In this document: in pieces, positions 1-10,179 of the stretch | How positions within the stretch are numbered: the stretch's first letter is position 1 | Layout: the number at the start of each line of letters is the position of its first letter | Assembly (NCBI GenBank): GCA_022482545.1 | Contig: JAKVOZ010000001.1 | Coordinates: forward strand, 62,001-126,000 | Source of the DNA: Bacteroidales bacterium | GTDB taxonomy: Bacteria; Bacteroidota; Bacteroidia; Bacteroidales; P3 | Direction: 5' to 3' | Length of the DNA: 64,000 nucleotides | Program-made: the position numbers and the translations under genes | The notes under the pieces: generated by a model | Told to the model about the DNA's origin: nothing | Database searches by the model: none | What the model saw: the letters and a program-made list of their open reading frames with translations, nothing else

Positions 1-832
1 GCGTAAGACAATAGCCGACTTTGTTGAAACGAAACTTACCAAATGTTTTTTCTAAGGCATTGAAAGCTAATGGTACGTTAATAAAATTGTTTCTAATGTT
101 TAATGAATCATCACTATATCTATATCTAACAGTTAAAGGAACGTCGTTGCCATAAATAGAATGAATAGTGTCTGAATAAGTGTGAAAATTTGCTATTGTC
201 ATTGAACATAAATAAGGAGAAATTCTTTGAGGTATAGTATAATGATAAGTGTTGGAAGAAATGTTTTCAGAAATAGAATCCAAAACTCCACCACATATTG
301 CTTGAACATCTTTATTTGTTTCAATATGAAAAGAGTATGTTGCCTTATCATCAAAAACATCTTTTGCGACAAACCAACTTCTTGCATAAGAATGAGGATA
401 ATCATGAAAAGCAACATTAAGCGTATATATTATTCCGTTATTATAATGAATACCACCCCAAGCCATAGAGTTTTGTTCAATAACTTGACCTCCATGATAA
501 TAAACTCTTAATGTTAGAGTATCATTTATATTAACATTGTTAAGATTAAAAATAATATTAGGATTAGTGTAAATATAAATTGCAGTTGTGCTTGGTAAGA
601 TAAAGGCAGAATCAACAATTTGATTTTTAAGTTGCAGTCTTATTTTATGATAGTCATTTGACAAAAGCTTAAACTTAATATCAGTGTAGCCAATATGTTG
701 ATTAGAAAGTTTATTATCTACATTTAAATTTATGTTGTAATGGATAATATCAATTGAATCAACGTTTTGACTCTTAACGATAAAACATAAATTTAAAAGG
801 ATGGCAATAAAAAATAAAGATTTTGTTTTCAT
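1..832 (-). CDS. Secreted M1-family aminopeptidase-like protein, N-terminal part (runs off window)
   Basis: The minus-strand frame is open from an ATG at 832 to the window edge, giving 277 residues. It begins with a signal peptide (MKTKSLFFIAILLNLCF, ending near VKSQ) and continues as the beta-sandwich N-terminal domain typical of secreted Bacteroidota M1 (gluzincin) peptidases. The stretch around HDYPHSYARSWFVAKDVFDDKATYSFHI resembles the conserved M1 segment in which a substrate-facing Arg-Ser-Trp-Phe precedes Asp-(Lys/Arg)-Ala-Thr-Tyr. The catalytic HExxH domain would lie beyond the edge, so activity cannot be judged. The protein probably trims peptides outside the cell or in the periplasm, which fits the metalloprotease neighbours. 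The family call rests on the N-domain only. Confidence 0.72.
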   Translation of the reverse strand, partial: MKTKSLFFIAILLNLCFIVKSQNVDSIDIIHYNINLNVDNKLSNQHIGYTDIKFKLLSNDYHKIRLQLKNQIVDSAFILPSTTAIYIYTNPNIIFNLNNVNINDTLTLRVYYHGGQVIEQNSMAWGGIHYNNGIIYTLNVAFHDYPHSYARSWFVAKDVFDDKATYSFHIETNKDVQAICGGVLDSISENISSNTYHYTIPQRISPYLCSMTIANFHTYSDTIHSIYGNDVPLTVRYRYSDDSLNIRNNFINVPLAFNALEKTFGKFRFNKVGYCLT

Positions 833-914
833 AAAAGTTGTATTAAAATTAATAACTAAATGCAAAAGTACATTAAATAGTTGAGAAGATAAAAAAATAA
901 GGGCTAAAAATAAA

Positions 915-1046
915 ATTAGATAGTGGAGTAAAATAAATTAGATAGTTAAATGAATATCAAAAAAGGCCGATTTCTTACTTAAAAAAGGCCGTTTTTTGCA
1001 AGTTAAACCTTAGTGTAAATTAAAAAAGATGGCTTCTGCGGTAAAA
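915..1046. repeat. 22-bp periodic intergenic array, family C (six units)
   Basis: The spacer between ridA and the M1 gene contains in-phase 22-bp units. ATTAGATAGT occurs at 915 and again at 937, and AAAAAAGGCCG at 959 and again at 981, each exactly 22 bp apart. AAAAAAGGCC facing GTTTTTT makes the units nearly palindromic. A diverged copy lies at 23812-23899. No ORF or promoter is evident inside. The function is unknown. Confidence 0.75.
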
Positions 1047-1091
1047 AAGATAAGGATGAAAATTGATAGAATAGCGATTCATTTCAAGATA

Positions 1092-1160
1092 AAAAAAAGA
1101 GACATCTTTTTTGTTTGATGCCTCTTTTTTATATGCTTTTAGATTTAAACTAAAAGCATA
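1092..1160 (-). terminator. Two stacked hairpins downstream of ridA
   Basis: Two inverted repeats sit side by side. One pairs AAAAAAGAGACATC (1093-1106) with GATGCCTCTTTTTT (1117-1130), with one mismatch. The other is a perfect 11-bp stem, TATGCTTTTAG (1132-1142) with CTAAAAGCATA (1150-1160). They lie just past the ridA stop at 1173, and the A/T-flanked first hairpin would work as an intrinsic terminator on the minus strand. Confidence 0.7.
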
Positions 1161-1172
1161 TTGTGTTTTGAA

Positions 1173-1553
1173 TTAGTCTTTATATGCTATTGCTTCAATC
1201 TCAACTAAAACGCCCATAGGTAGTTTTTCTACTGCAAAAGCGGCTCTTGCTGGTAGTGTTTGTGTGAAATATTTTGCATAAACTTCATTCATTGCTTTGA
1301 AATCGTCCATACTATTTAGAAGACAAGTTGTTTTAACAACATCGTTGAATGTGTAACCAGCCTCTTTTAATATGGCAGATATGTTTTTTAATACTTGTTC
1401 TGCTTGTTCTGTTATTCCTTGTGCAACGTTTCCTGTTTTTGGATCAACAGGTATTTGTCCAGATATGAATAACATTCCATTGCCTGCTTTGATTGCTTGA
1501 GAATATGGACCAATTGCTTTTGGGGCATTCTCTGTATTTATTACTTTGTTCAT
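1173..1553 (-). CDS. ridA: RidA family reactive intermediate/imine deaminase
   Basis: This 126-residue protein has the full RidA (YjgF/YER057c/UK114) length. It hydrolyses reactive enamine/imine intermediates released by PLP enzymes such as threonine dehydratase, giving 2-ketoacids and ammonia; the family is a cytosolic homotrimer. Visible landmarks are the N-terminal [11 protein letters not shown], the central [10 protein letters not shown] and the C-terminal [23 protein letters not shown]. The last contains the Arg that binds the substrate carboxylate and the Glu near the active site. The gene lies 18 bp after the M6 protease gene on the same strand and ends at strong hairpins, so it may be cotranscribed with the proteases although its role is metabolic. 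Confidence 0.95.
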   Translation of the reverse strand: MNKVINTENAPKAIGPYSQAIKAGNGMLFISGQIPVDPKTGNVAQGITEQAEQVLKNISAILKEAGYTFNDVVKTTCLLNSMDDFKAMNEVYAKYFTQTLPARAAFAVEKLPMGVLVEIEAIAYKD

Positions 1554-1571
1554 TGTATTTAAGTTTTATTA

Positions 1572-4553
1572 TTATTTATTAACAATTATTTTCTTTGAAA
1601 GTTGTTTGCCATTGTTTTCAACAGTTATGATGTAAGCACCATTCTTTGCGTTAGGAATACTTATTGTCTTGTCTTTTAAATTAGCGTTAGTTTCAAAATA
1701 AACTCTTTGTCCCATAATGTTAGAAATAGTTATTTTGTTAGCATTATTCAAAGAAGAGTTTATTGTAAATGTTCCGTTGTTAGTAGGGTTAGGCATAATA
1801 GAAAAATCTATGTTATTAGTTATGTCTTCAATTGAAGAATTATTAACGACAACAACTTTCTTCTCATTAGAGTAAGCAGGAGCACATTGGTCTATTTGAA
1901 CTTTAACATGATAAATATATGTTCCAAGATCAGAGAATGTAGCATTGTATGTTGCAGTAGAATTACCTAAGTCTGCATAATTAGTATTGTTGTTACCTGT
2001 TCTTTCCCAAGTTAGAGTACCACGATAATTTGTTAAAGTGAATTTTCCTGTTGTGTTTTGATTAACAGTATCGTTAGCAAAAGTAAGATTACCACCACGA
2101 GATATTCTAACATCTATAAGAACAGAATTACTTGTGTCTTGAATTGTTCCATTAGAAATAACTATACGACGATAGAAAGTACTATCAGTTATTGCTTCTG
2201 GTTGATAGTTTTGATTGTTGTTTGTTTGAGTTGCAGCAATCCATTGACTTGTTCTTGATTTTTGTTGCCATAAATAAGTAAAGTTTCCTCTACCTCCTGT
2301 TGGTAAAGTACCATTTAATTGACTTGGAGCAGTACCTAAACAAACTGCTTGATTTGCTGAAATAGTATTGTTTAATATTGCAGGAGCAGTTGTATGGAAA
2401 CTATATTTGTTGCCATATCTTGTTCCAAAAGAATTTTGAATAAATGCTCTATAATAATATGTTGTTCCTTCTGTTAATCCAGTTAAAGGTAATGAATAAC
2501 TACCTAATGTAGAATCAAGAGAAATAACAACATTGTCGCTATCTATAACTGGAGTATGGTCTGCTATTGTTGTATAAACGAATCCTTTTTTAATGAAACT
2601 ACCTTCACCAATGAAATACAAATTACCTGTTAATGTTGCAGAAGAACTATCAACGTTAGAAGAAGAATTTGTCATAACATAACCTAAACCATTGTTTGTT
2701 GTTGTTGATTTAACATCTCCATAATGAGTTCCGCCACTTGTAGAAGCAAAGGCTCTATAATAATAATTAGTTGCAGGAGTTAATCCTGTTATTGTTGCAC
2801 TTATTGTAGAATCATTTGAAAGAGTTGTATCAAGAACCATTGTTGCTGTTGCTATATCACAATCAGTTGATGTTGAATAATATATTCCTTTTTTTGTTAG
2901 ATTAGAAGAAGGAAGATATGTTATTTTTCCAGTAGCAGCAAAAGAAGATGTTGTCAAAGAACCATTAACAATAGTTGATGTTTCTACATAAGGAATGTTT
3001 GACATAAAGTTAAACATAATAAGAGAATCATTAACATAATGAATATTTGTTATTGGTCTGTTAGCAGGTGTTCCATTATTTAATGTTGCATTGTTAGCAG
3101 ATGTGTTAGTAAAGTTGTGAATGTTTGATGAGCCAGGGAAAGGAGCATAAGCTGTTTCAAAATGAGATTCGTTTCCGTCAGCAACTTCAATAAACCAACC
3201 TCTATTAGATGGATTTACGTTAATTGTATTGTCATGATTAACAAGCCATGCGTTTATTTTTGATTTGTTTCCGTGATAAATCATCATACCATTACCAGGA
3301 AGGAATGCGTCCCAACCTTTTTTCTTACGATGCTCTATTAAAAAATATTCATTAGTGTCCGATAAATCTACTTGATAAGCAACAGTACTATCAGTTAATA
3401 CAGGCAAAAGAATAGAATCTCTTGTTGCAGTTAGTTTTGTTGGAGTCATCCAACCTGTTATTGTTCTTTCAGCAGCAGAAAGGGCAGGAGGTGTATTTGA
3501 ATGATTGTTATAACTACCAGCGTCCATTAAATCCCAACTTCCAAGTGTGTTAGATGTTCCACCAGAACCAGAGTAATCTGTATCATAATAATCAGGAAAA
3601 CCAAGAACGTGTCCAAATTCATGACAAATTGTTCCTATACCGTCCATAGATGTTTGTCCATATTCATATTTTTTTTCTGCTGAACAAGAATAAACATCAA
3701 AATATTTTCCATCTTTAGGTGTATATTGCATATATTGTCTAACACTTCCTCTATGAGGCCATATCTCATTAGTATTTCCTGTTGAAGATTCAGGAGTACC
3801 AGCAAAGATTATATGAATAGCATCAACATAATCATCTCCGTCATTATCATAATCAGCAAAATTAACACTTGCATCTGCTGCATTAATTGCATCTCTTACA
3901 AAATATTGAGAGCCCATAGTACTTGAATTGCCACCATAATAAGCCATTGTGTTTGGTAAAGTAAATGGTCCAACAACATCAATATCCATAGTGAATATAC
4001 TATCAGAATTTTGAAGATAAAAATCTTTTACACTACCATAATTATTGTAGTTGTGTTGTTTAACAAGGTCTTGGAAATTTTGATTAGTATAAGTAAAAGG
4101 TAAATCAGAGAAAGACACAAGGATAACTAATAATTTAACTGTGCCGGTTGTTGTGTATTTCGTGTGAATTGTTCCATTCTTTTGAATCCAAGCATTTTTC
4201 ATAGAGCTAACTTGATTTGAAGAATATCTTAAATCAGTACGTGTTGTACTTAGAAAAGCAATATCTTCTGCACTACGTTCATTAGTATTTGCAGCAATAT
4301 AACTTGAAGGAATCAAATTGTCTCTACTATCTTTTGTGGCATAAACATACATACCTTCATTGTTCTTTAATATTGTATAACCATCAGTTGTTTTTGCCCA
4401 ATTTACATATTCATCACCTTGAAGAATAAAAGTTAATGTTTTACCATTAGCCTGTTTGATGGTAACGGGTGTAGGGTTTGCTGGAATAGCAAATGAGGCC
4501 ACACTAATAAAAAGCATAGCCATTAATGTTACTGTTTTTAAAATTTTATTCAT
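1572..4553 (-). CDS. Secreted M6-family metalloprotease with T9SS type A sorting domain (copy 1)
   Basis: This 993-residue exported protease starts with a signal peptide (LMAMLFISVASFA). The M6 (immune-inhibitor-A-like) peptidase domain covers roughly residues 25-500. Its zinc site is HEFGHVLGFPDYYD with H311, E312 and H315, and D321 in the third-ligand position. Two fibronectin-like beta domains follow (about 520-620 and 625-725), each with an NYYYRAFA or TYYYRAF strand, then an Ig-like region. A type A C-terminal sorting domain (about 915-993) begins near FSIMPNPTNNGTFTINS and ends KKIIVNK. The protein should be exported by Sec, then by T9SS, and anchored at the cell surface or released. 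It is a clear paralog of the next gene, which is 73 bp away, so the pair arose by tandem duplication. The substrate is unknown. Confidence 0.9.
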   Translation of the reverse strand: MNKILKTVTLMAMLFISVASFAIPANPTPVTIKQANGKTLTFILQGDEYVNWAKTTDGYTILKNNEGMYVYATKDSRDNLIPSSYIAANTNERSAEDIAFLSTTRTDLRYSSNQVSSMKNAWIQKNGTIHTKYTTTGTVKLLVILVSFSDLPFTYTNQNFQDLVKQHNYNNYGSVKDFYLQNSDSIFTMDIDVVGPFTLPNTMAYYGGNSSTMGSQYFVRDAINAADASVNFADYDNDGDDYVDAIHIIFAGTPESSTGNTNEIWPHRGSVRQYMQYTPKDGKYFDVYSCSAEKKYEYGQTSMDGIGTICHEFGHVLGFPDYYDTDYSGSGGTSNTLGSWDLMDAGSYNNHSNTPPALSAAERTITGWMTPTKLTATRDSILLPVLTDSTVAYQVDLSDTNEYFLIEHRKKKGWDAFLPGNGMMIYHGNKSKINAWLVNHDNTINVNPSNRGWFIEVADGNESHFETAYAPFPGSSNIHNFTNTSANNATLNNGTPANRPITNIHYVNDSLIMFNFMSNIPYVETSTIVNGSLTTSSFAATGKITYLPSSNLTKKGIYYSTSTDCDIATATMVLDTTLSNDSTISATITGLTPATNYYYRAFASTSGGTHYGDVKSTTTNNGLGYVMTNSSSNVDSSSATLTGNLYFIGEGSFIKKGFVYTTIADHTPVIDSDNVVISLDSTLGSYSLPLTGLTEGTTYYYRAFIQNSFGTRYGNKYSFHTTAPAILNNTISANQAVCLGTAPSQLNGTLPTGGRGNFTYLWQQKSRTSQWIAATQTNNNQNYQPEAITDSTFYRRIVISNGTIQDTSNSVLIDVRISRGGNLTFANDTVNQNTTGKFTLTNYRGTLTWERTGNNNTNYADLGNSTATYNATFSDLGTYIYHVKVQIDQCAPAYSNEKKVVVVNNSSIEDITNNIDFSIMPNPTNNGTFTINSSLNNANKITISNIMGQRVYFETNANLKDKTISIPNAKNGAYIITVENNGKQLSKKIIVNK

Positions 4554-4626
4554 ATTTCTTTTTTTTATTTTCTTTTTCTTCTTTCTATTAACGAGCTTTT
4601 TAGATTAAAAGTATATAGAAGAATAT

Positions 4627-7569
4627 TTATCTTGCGATAACAAACTTCAAATAACTTGTTTTCTTTGTTGAATTATTAAAGATTTTTATTGTATAATTAC
4701 CTTGAACAAAAGACGATGTATTAATCTTAATTTTCTCATCAATAATTTTTATCTTTTCTGTCATTAATTGTCCATTAATATTGAAAACACTATAATTAAT
4801 ATTTAATCTTTTTGGATTATTCAAAAAAACATATTGATTTGCTGGTACTGGATTCAAATAAAAATTTGATAACTCTTCAATATAATCATTTAAATTGACG
4901 TTTTGTTTTACGTTGATTTTCAATGTGTCAGAATAAACAATAGGACAATAAGAGTTTTGAACTACTGCTCTGATTAATAATGAATCAACATTGCTTAATT
5001 TGTAAATAATAGAGTCTTGGTCAAAACTATTTGTAATATCAATCCAAGAAGATTCATAATTTTTTTGCCATGAAAGAATATCTCCAACATTGTTTTTTAA
5101 TGTTAAAGTATCATATTCATTATTCATCACACTATCTCTACCAAAAATATTTCCACCTTTGGAAGAATTAACTTTTGCAAATAAAACATTAGTTGTGTCT
5201 TTGATGTTTTCAGAAAAAGCAATCCTTCTAAAATATGTGCTTTGTGTAAGATTGCCTATGTAATAATCTTTTAAATTATTAGTATTTGTTGCATTGTGCC
5301 AAGAAGAATCTATTTGTTTTTCTTGCCATAGATAATGAAAATTACCTAAACCTCCACTAACTTCACTTGCTTTTATACTATCAAATGTCTCATTAATACA
5401 TTTTTTCATATCTGATGTGTAGATGGTATCGTTTTCAATAGGGTGGAATTTTGTTTTAGCAGAAACAGTATTACCATATTTTATGCCAATAGAAGTTTTT
5501 GCATATGCTCTAAAATAATAAAGAGTTGATTGCTTTAAATTTTTTATAGTTGCAGTGAATGTTGAGAAATCTCCGTTGAAAGAAACTTTGTTTGTATTAA
5601 TATTTGGATTGATTAATGTGTCATAAACAATGCCATATTCTGTTACGGGAAAATCGCCTTCTGTTATTTTTCTTATTGTAACATCAATCGTATCTAATCC
5701 AATATTAGTTATATTATTTGTAATAATATAAGGTTGTCCTGATGAAGTTTGAAAAGTTTGATAATCGCCACTTACTGTATCGTTATTAGAATTTATTGCC
5801 ACTGCTTTGTAGTAATACATTTGTCCATAATTCAAAGAAGAAAGAGTGGTAGAGAAAGTATCTACAATTGTATTGTCTTTTGGGTAGAAAATAGCAGAAG
5901 AAAAATCACTATTAACATCAACAAGAAAACCTTTTGATAGTGTTTGTCCTATTCCATCATAAATAGAAAGTCCTTTAATTTTAAAAGAATTTGAAGACAA
6001 TTGAGTTGTTCCATATAATGTTTTAACAATAGCTAAGGTATCTGGTATCATATATCTAAAAGAAACAACACCAGTATTTGTGTCCATAGCTATTCTTGTT
6101 ATAGGTCTGTCAATTATTGTTCCATTCCATAAATGGCAATTTGGAGTATCGTAAGAAGTGAAATAATGATTGTTAGTTGGATAAGTGAATACATCAGAAT
6201 TTAAAGAATTATTACTTTCATCATTATCAGCTTCAACTATATCACATCTTTGAAAAGAAGGTTTGCAATTAATACAATTATCTCCAAGATTTTTCAAATG
6301 ATAAATTAACATACCACTATTAGGCAAATAAGTGTCCCAACTTCTTTTGCTACGGTTTTCAAGAAGAAAATACTCATTAGTAGAATCTGTTGTTAAAATA
6401 TATGCTTTGTTTGAGTCAATAAGAGGATATAAACTATAAGTATTTGCAAGATTAAGAGTATCCACTTTCATCCAATGGAGCCTCATTCTTTCATTAGTAT
6501 TAAAAATAGGAGGAGTGTTGCCGTTATTATTATAACTACCAGAAGCCATAATGCTCCAATAAGAAAGAGCAGTTGCATTTCCGCCACTACCAGCATAATC
6601 AGTATCATAATAATCTGGCAAACCAAGAACATGTCCAAACTCATGACAAATCGTACCTATACCATCAATAATCATACCTCTTTTTTCGGCAGAACATGAA
6701 TAATCTTTTAATTTCATTCCGTCAAATATTCTTTGAGAAACAGTATCTGTATCTGTTATGAACCAACGATGAGGCCAAATAGCATTAACTTCTCCTGTTG
6801 AAGATTGAGGTTGTCCTGCAAAAATAATATGAACAGCATCAATTATACTATCATGATTCATATCAAATTGCGAGAAATCAATAATAGAATCTGCTAAATG
6901 ACAAGCTTCTGCAACCATTTCTTTTGGTCTTATATCAGAGAATGTTGCACTTGGCGCTCCATAATAAGCCATATTATGACTAAGCATAAAAGGACCAACA
7001 ACAATAGGATTTAAATTTAATTGTCCAAAAGAATTATCGTAATAATAATCTTTTACACTTCCTGTTGCTCCATATAAACTATAATTATGTTCTGAGGCAA
7101 TTGCTTGAAAATCTGATTGAGTTGCAGAACATACTCTATCTGGAAAACTAACAAGAATGATTAATAAATTATTGTTTCCAGTTGTTGGATAAGATGATTT
7201 ATTAGTACTAAAAGCATTTTGTTGCTTATCTATTTGTTGTTGAGAAAAAGAAAGGCTTTTGTTAATAGTTCTTAGAAAATTATTTTCTTCAACTGTTCTT
7301 TCTTCACTATTTGTTGCAATGATATTGGAAGAAATAAGATTACTATTATTATCTAATACACCATAGCAATAATAACCTTCATTATTAACAATTAAGGTAT
7401 AATCATCTAATGTCTTTGCGTAAGAAAGTTTTTCATCTCCATATAAATAAAAGTCAAGATGTCTTTTGTCTTGTTGTGTAATACTAAGAAGAGAATGCTT
7501 TGCTGGTATAGCAAAAAGAACATTAACTAATAGCATTGTAGCTAAAAAATAAAAAATTTTGTTTCTCAT
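4627..7569 (-). CDS. Secreted M6-family metalloprotease with T9SS type A sorting domain (copy 2)
   Basis: This 980-residue paralog of the downstream M6 gene has the same order of parts. There is a signal peptide (FLATMLLVNVLFA), an M6 catalytic domain with HEFGHVLGLPDYYD (H309, E310, H313) and an upstream CSAEK segment shared by both copies. Two fibronectin-like domains with YYYKAVA and LYYFRAYA strands follow, then an Ig-like region and a C-terminal sorting domain from about residue 900 (FYLNPVPANQYVFLNNP). The catalytic domains are much more alike than the C-terminal halves, so the copies are old and the accessory domains have diverged, perhaps for different substrates. Both keep the zinc ligands, so both are probably active. 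Confidence 0.9.
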   Translation of the reverse strand: MRNKIFYFLATMLLVNVLFAIPAKHSLLSITQQDKRHLDFYLYGDEKLSYAKTLDDYTLIVNNEGYYCYGVLDNNSNLISSNIIATNSEERTVEENNFLRTINKSLSFSQQQIDKQQNAFSTNKSSYPTTGNNNLLIILVSFPDRVCSATQSDFQAIASEHNYSLYGATGSVKDYYYDNSFGQLNLNPIVVGPFMLSHNMAYYGAPSATFSDIRPKEMVAEACHLADSIIDFSQFDMNHDSIIDAVHIIFAGQPQSSTGEVNAIWPHRWFITDTDTVSQRIFDGMKLKDYSCSAEKRGMIIDGIGTICHEFGHVLGLPDYYDTDYAGSGGNATALSYWSIMASGSYNNNGNTPPIFNTNERMRLHWMKVDTLNLANTYSLYPLIDSNKAYILTTDSTNEYFLLENRSKRSWDTYLPNSGMLIYHLKNLGDNCINCKPSFQRCDIVEADNDESNNSLNSDVFTYPTNNHYFTSYDTPNCHLWNGTIIDRPITRIAMDTNTGVVSFRYMIPDTLAIVKTLYGTTQLSSNSFKIKGLSIYDGIGQTLSKGFLVDVNSDFSSAIFYPKDNTIVDTFSTTLSSLNYGQMYYYKAVAINSNNDTVSGDYQTFQTSSGQPYIITNNITNIGLDTIDVTIRKITEGDFPVTEYGIVYDTLINPNINTNKVSFNGDFSTFTATIKNLKQSTLYYFRAYAKTSIGIKYGNTVSAKTKFHPIENDTIYTSDMKKCINETFDSIKASEVSGGLGNFHYLWQEKQIDSSWHNATNTNNLKDYYIGNLTQSTYFRRIAFSENIKDTTNVLFAKVNSSKGGNIFGRDSVMNNEYDTLTLKNNVGDILSWQKNYESSWIDITNSFDQDSIIYKLSNVDSLLIRAVVQNSYCPIVYSDTLKINVKQNVNLNDYIEELSNFYLNPVPANQYVFLNNPKRLNINYSVFNINGQLMTEKIKIIDEKIKINTSSFVQGNYTIKIFNNSTKKTSYLKFVIAR

Positions 7570-7611
7570 ATTTACAATATTTATAAATGAGCAACAAAAT
7601 TACAAATTTTT

Positions 7612-7656
7612 TAACAAAAAAAAGCGAATCAATCATAAAAAATTGATTCGCTTTTA
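7612..7656 (-). terminator. Intrinsic terminator of the T9SS cargo gene
   Basis: A 13-bp perfect stem, AAAAGCGAATCAA paired with TTGATTCGCTTTT, encloses a 10-nt A/T loop. It is followed on the minus strand by a T run and lies 28 bp past the stop at 7684. Confidence 0.8.
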
Positions 7657-7683
7657 ATTAAAAATTCTTAATTACTAAGAATT

Positions 7684-9987
7684 TTATCTATTTACAACAA
7701 GTTTAGTTGTAGATTTAGCACCATTTACATTAACTGTACAGAAGTATGTTCCGTTAGTTAAAGAAGAAGCACCAACATTAACTCTATAATCAACGCCAGC
7801 AACTTGTTTGCCTTCATTCATTGTTAATACTGTTCTTCCCATGATGTCAGTAACAGTTATTGTTACATTACCATTTTGGTTAAGAGTGTAGTTCAATACT
7901 GCATTGTTAGCAACTGGGTTAGGATAAACGCTTAAATTAGAAGCAGCTTTTGCTGAAACTTCATTAATTCCAGAAGCTGGATTGTAAGGATCGTTAGAAA
8001 CGAAGAAACGAATCATAGGAGCTACATAATCACAGTTTGCTGGATGACGGAATCTACCACCCCAAGCATAGTTACCACTACCAGCTGTTCCACAGTTTTG
8101 AGAGAAAATTAAAGTTTTATAATAGTTACCAGGTCCAAATGAACTTGCATTAGAATAATTAATATCTTTTCCAACAGCAAAATTACCATTAGACATTAAT
8201 TCATAACAAGCATAATAAATATTATTAGCTTTTAATTGAACAGAACCATCAGTGAAAGGTAAATAAATTGTACGGAAATCCTCTGCAGTAGCAGCTGTGT
8301 TTAAATCAGTTGAAGCTACAGAATAAGTTGCAGAAACAATAGCATTACCATTAGCATCTGTTACTGGTTTTACAACGTTAGATAAAGTTAAAGAATCAGC
8401 AGGAATGTCATCATTCCATTTCCATAAAGAAGCTTTAATTCTTGTTCCAGCAGAGCAAGAATCAAGACCAGGAACAAGTTCAACACCTTTTAAATATAAT
8501 GTGTTAGCTACAGCAGTTGCTTGGAAACCAGAACATACTTTGTATCCTTGTTTGTTCCATGCTGCATCTCTATCTGTAATATAATTTCCAGAAAAACCAT
8601 ATTGCCAAACTTCTCCATGGAATCTGCTATCAAGGTCATTGTTATCTTTTGCCCATCTGTAAGTAGGGTGAGGGAAGTTAGCAACAAGAGAATCAACTAC
8701 TCTGTAAACTCTAACTGTGTCTTTAAGAGGAGTGAAACCATTTTCTAAACTTCTTTGATTTGTATAAGAAACACCATTGATTACTCTATAAACACCTAAA
8801 TTAGATGAATATAAAGGAGTGCTTGCTGCTTCTAATGAATGGTCTCTTCTTAATGTAAATGTATAAGGAGATGTTGTTGTATCTGTATCAATCCAAATAG
8901 TATTTGTTAAAGTTTGAGCGTCTGATGCGTTTGATAATATTTCTGTATTGAAATGATATAGAGAGTCTGTTGTGTTGTATTCACCTTGATACATTTTGTT
9001 TTCTAATTTAATATTAGTTAAAACATCAACACCCGTGTTTGCAACAGATGCAGAATAAACTAATGTATCAGGAGTTATACCATTTGGAATAGATGTATAA
9101 CCACCATCATAATAATGATTGGCACTAATGTCAAGATTTTCTGCTAATGCGCTAGCATAAGAAATATCATCAACAACCCACCAATATCCGTGAGGTTGAT
9201 CTTCATTACCAGATGCTATTGGAGAATAATAACGTAAACGAATATATGTAAGTTCAGTAGGAGTTGTTCCAACTGCATGAGCATTAAGTGTGTTGTTTGG
9301 AAGATTTATTCTTCTAACTCCCATTAAATCATTATTAACAGCAACATCAATACCTTTCATATTAACTTCAATAGAATCATAAGTCCCAGCTGTGAAGTTT
9401 GCATTGTTACACCAATCAATAAAATATCTATCTCCATTAAATTTCATCATAAGTTGAGAAAAATAAATGTCTAATCCACCTAAACCATAAGAAGAAATAG
9501 GATTGTTTAATGTTATTGTTGCATCAAATGTACCATTAGCTACGTTTTGAGTTTCAAAATAAGGTCTAAGAGCATATAAATAAGCAAAACCATTTGCTGC
9601 TGTCATATTACCATAATTAGCTCCAGTGAAATATTTCCAACCAAGAGTTGAAATTCCATAATAATTGTTAATCCAAGAAGCATCAGTAAAAGCTGAAGAA
9701 GTATCTGCTTTTAATTGCCAGCCATAATCATTTCCAACTGTATGATTAGCTGTTCTGCCAAAAGTATAAGTTGTAGCATCACTAAAATCACAAAGTAGAG
9801 TTGTTCCAGCAGGATGAGCCTTTAATGACTTAGCTGCGGTACGGCTATTTGAAGGTATGATAGTTCTTTGAAAATTACTAATCATAGCCTTTTTTTCCAT
9901 TTTGATTGCATCTTTATTAAGACCTAATTGTGCAAAAGTACAAGTAGAACCCAACAAAAGAGCAATTGCTAATAATGTTTTTTTCAT
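7684..9987 (-). CDS. Secreted T9SS type A cargo protein of unknown function
   Basis: This 767-residue protein has a signal peptide (LLAIALLLGSTCTFAQ) and a typical type A C-terminal sorting domain from about residue 685 (LSVYPNPVANNAVLNYTL, then ITVTDIMGRTVLT, ending TTKLVVNR). The middle is beta-rich. Residues around 60-270 contain WWVVDDISYA, a strand often seen in jelly-roll adhesion or carbohydrate-binding-like domains. I see no HExxH, GxSxG or other catalytic signature, so it is more likely structural or binding than an enzyme. It has its own terminator and is separated from the M6 genes by 114 bp. Cargo status is secure; the function is not known. Confidence 0.85.
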   Translation of the reverse strand: MKKTLLAIALLLGSTCTFAQLGLNKDAIKMEKKAMISNFQRTIIPSNSRTAAKSLKAHPAGTTLLCDFSDATTYTFGRTANHTVGNDYGWQLKADTSSAFTDASWINNYYGISTLGWKYFTGANYGNMTAANGFAYLYALRPYFETQNVANGTFDATITLNNPISSYGLGGLDIYFSQLMMKFNGDRYFIDWCNNANFTAGTYDSIEVNMKGIDVAVNNDLMGVRRINLPNNTLNAHAVGTTPTELTYIRLRYYSPIASGNEDQPHGYWWVVDDISYASALAENLDISANHYYDGGYTSIPNGITPDTLVYSASVANTGVDVLTNIKLENKMYQGEYNTTDSLYHFNTEILSNASDAQTLTNTIWIDTDTTTSPYTFTLRRDHSLEAASTPLYSSNLGVYRVINGVSYTNQRSLENGFTPLKDTVRVYRVVDSLVANFPHPTYRWAKDNNDLDSRFHGEVWQYGFSGNYITDRDAAWNKQGYKVCSGFQATAVANTLYLKGVELVPGLDSCSAGTRIKASLWKWNDDIPADSLTLSNVVKPVTDANGNAIVSATYSVASTDLNTAATAEDFRTIYLPFTDGSVQLKANNIYYACYELMSNGNFAVGKDINYSNASSFGPGNYYKTLIFSQNCGTAGSGNYAWGGRFRHPANCDYVAPMIRFFVSNDPYNPASGINEVSAKAASNLSVYPNPVANNAVLNYTLNQNGNVTITVTDIMGRTVLTMNEGKQVAGVDYRVNVGASSLTNGTYFCTVNVNGAKSTTKLVVNR

Positions 9988-10179
9988 TTTTTTAAAGTGT
10001 TTTTTATTAAATTTCTATTTATCAAGATGCAAATATACTACAAATTTAATTAATGACAAAAAAATGAAGAATTTTTTTATTAATTCTTTATTTTTTTTAA
10101 TTTTTTCTTTGCTTTTTATAAAAAAGAAGAATAATTAATGTAATTTTGTAAAACGATAATAAAAAATAATAATATAAAA

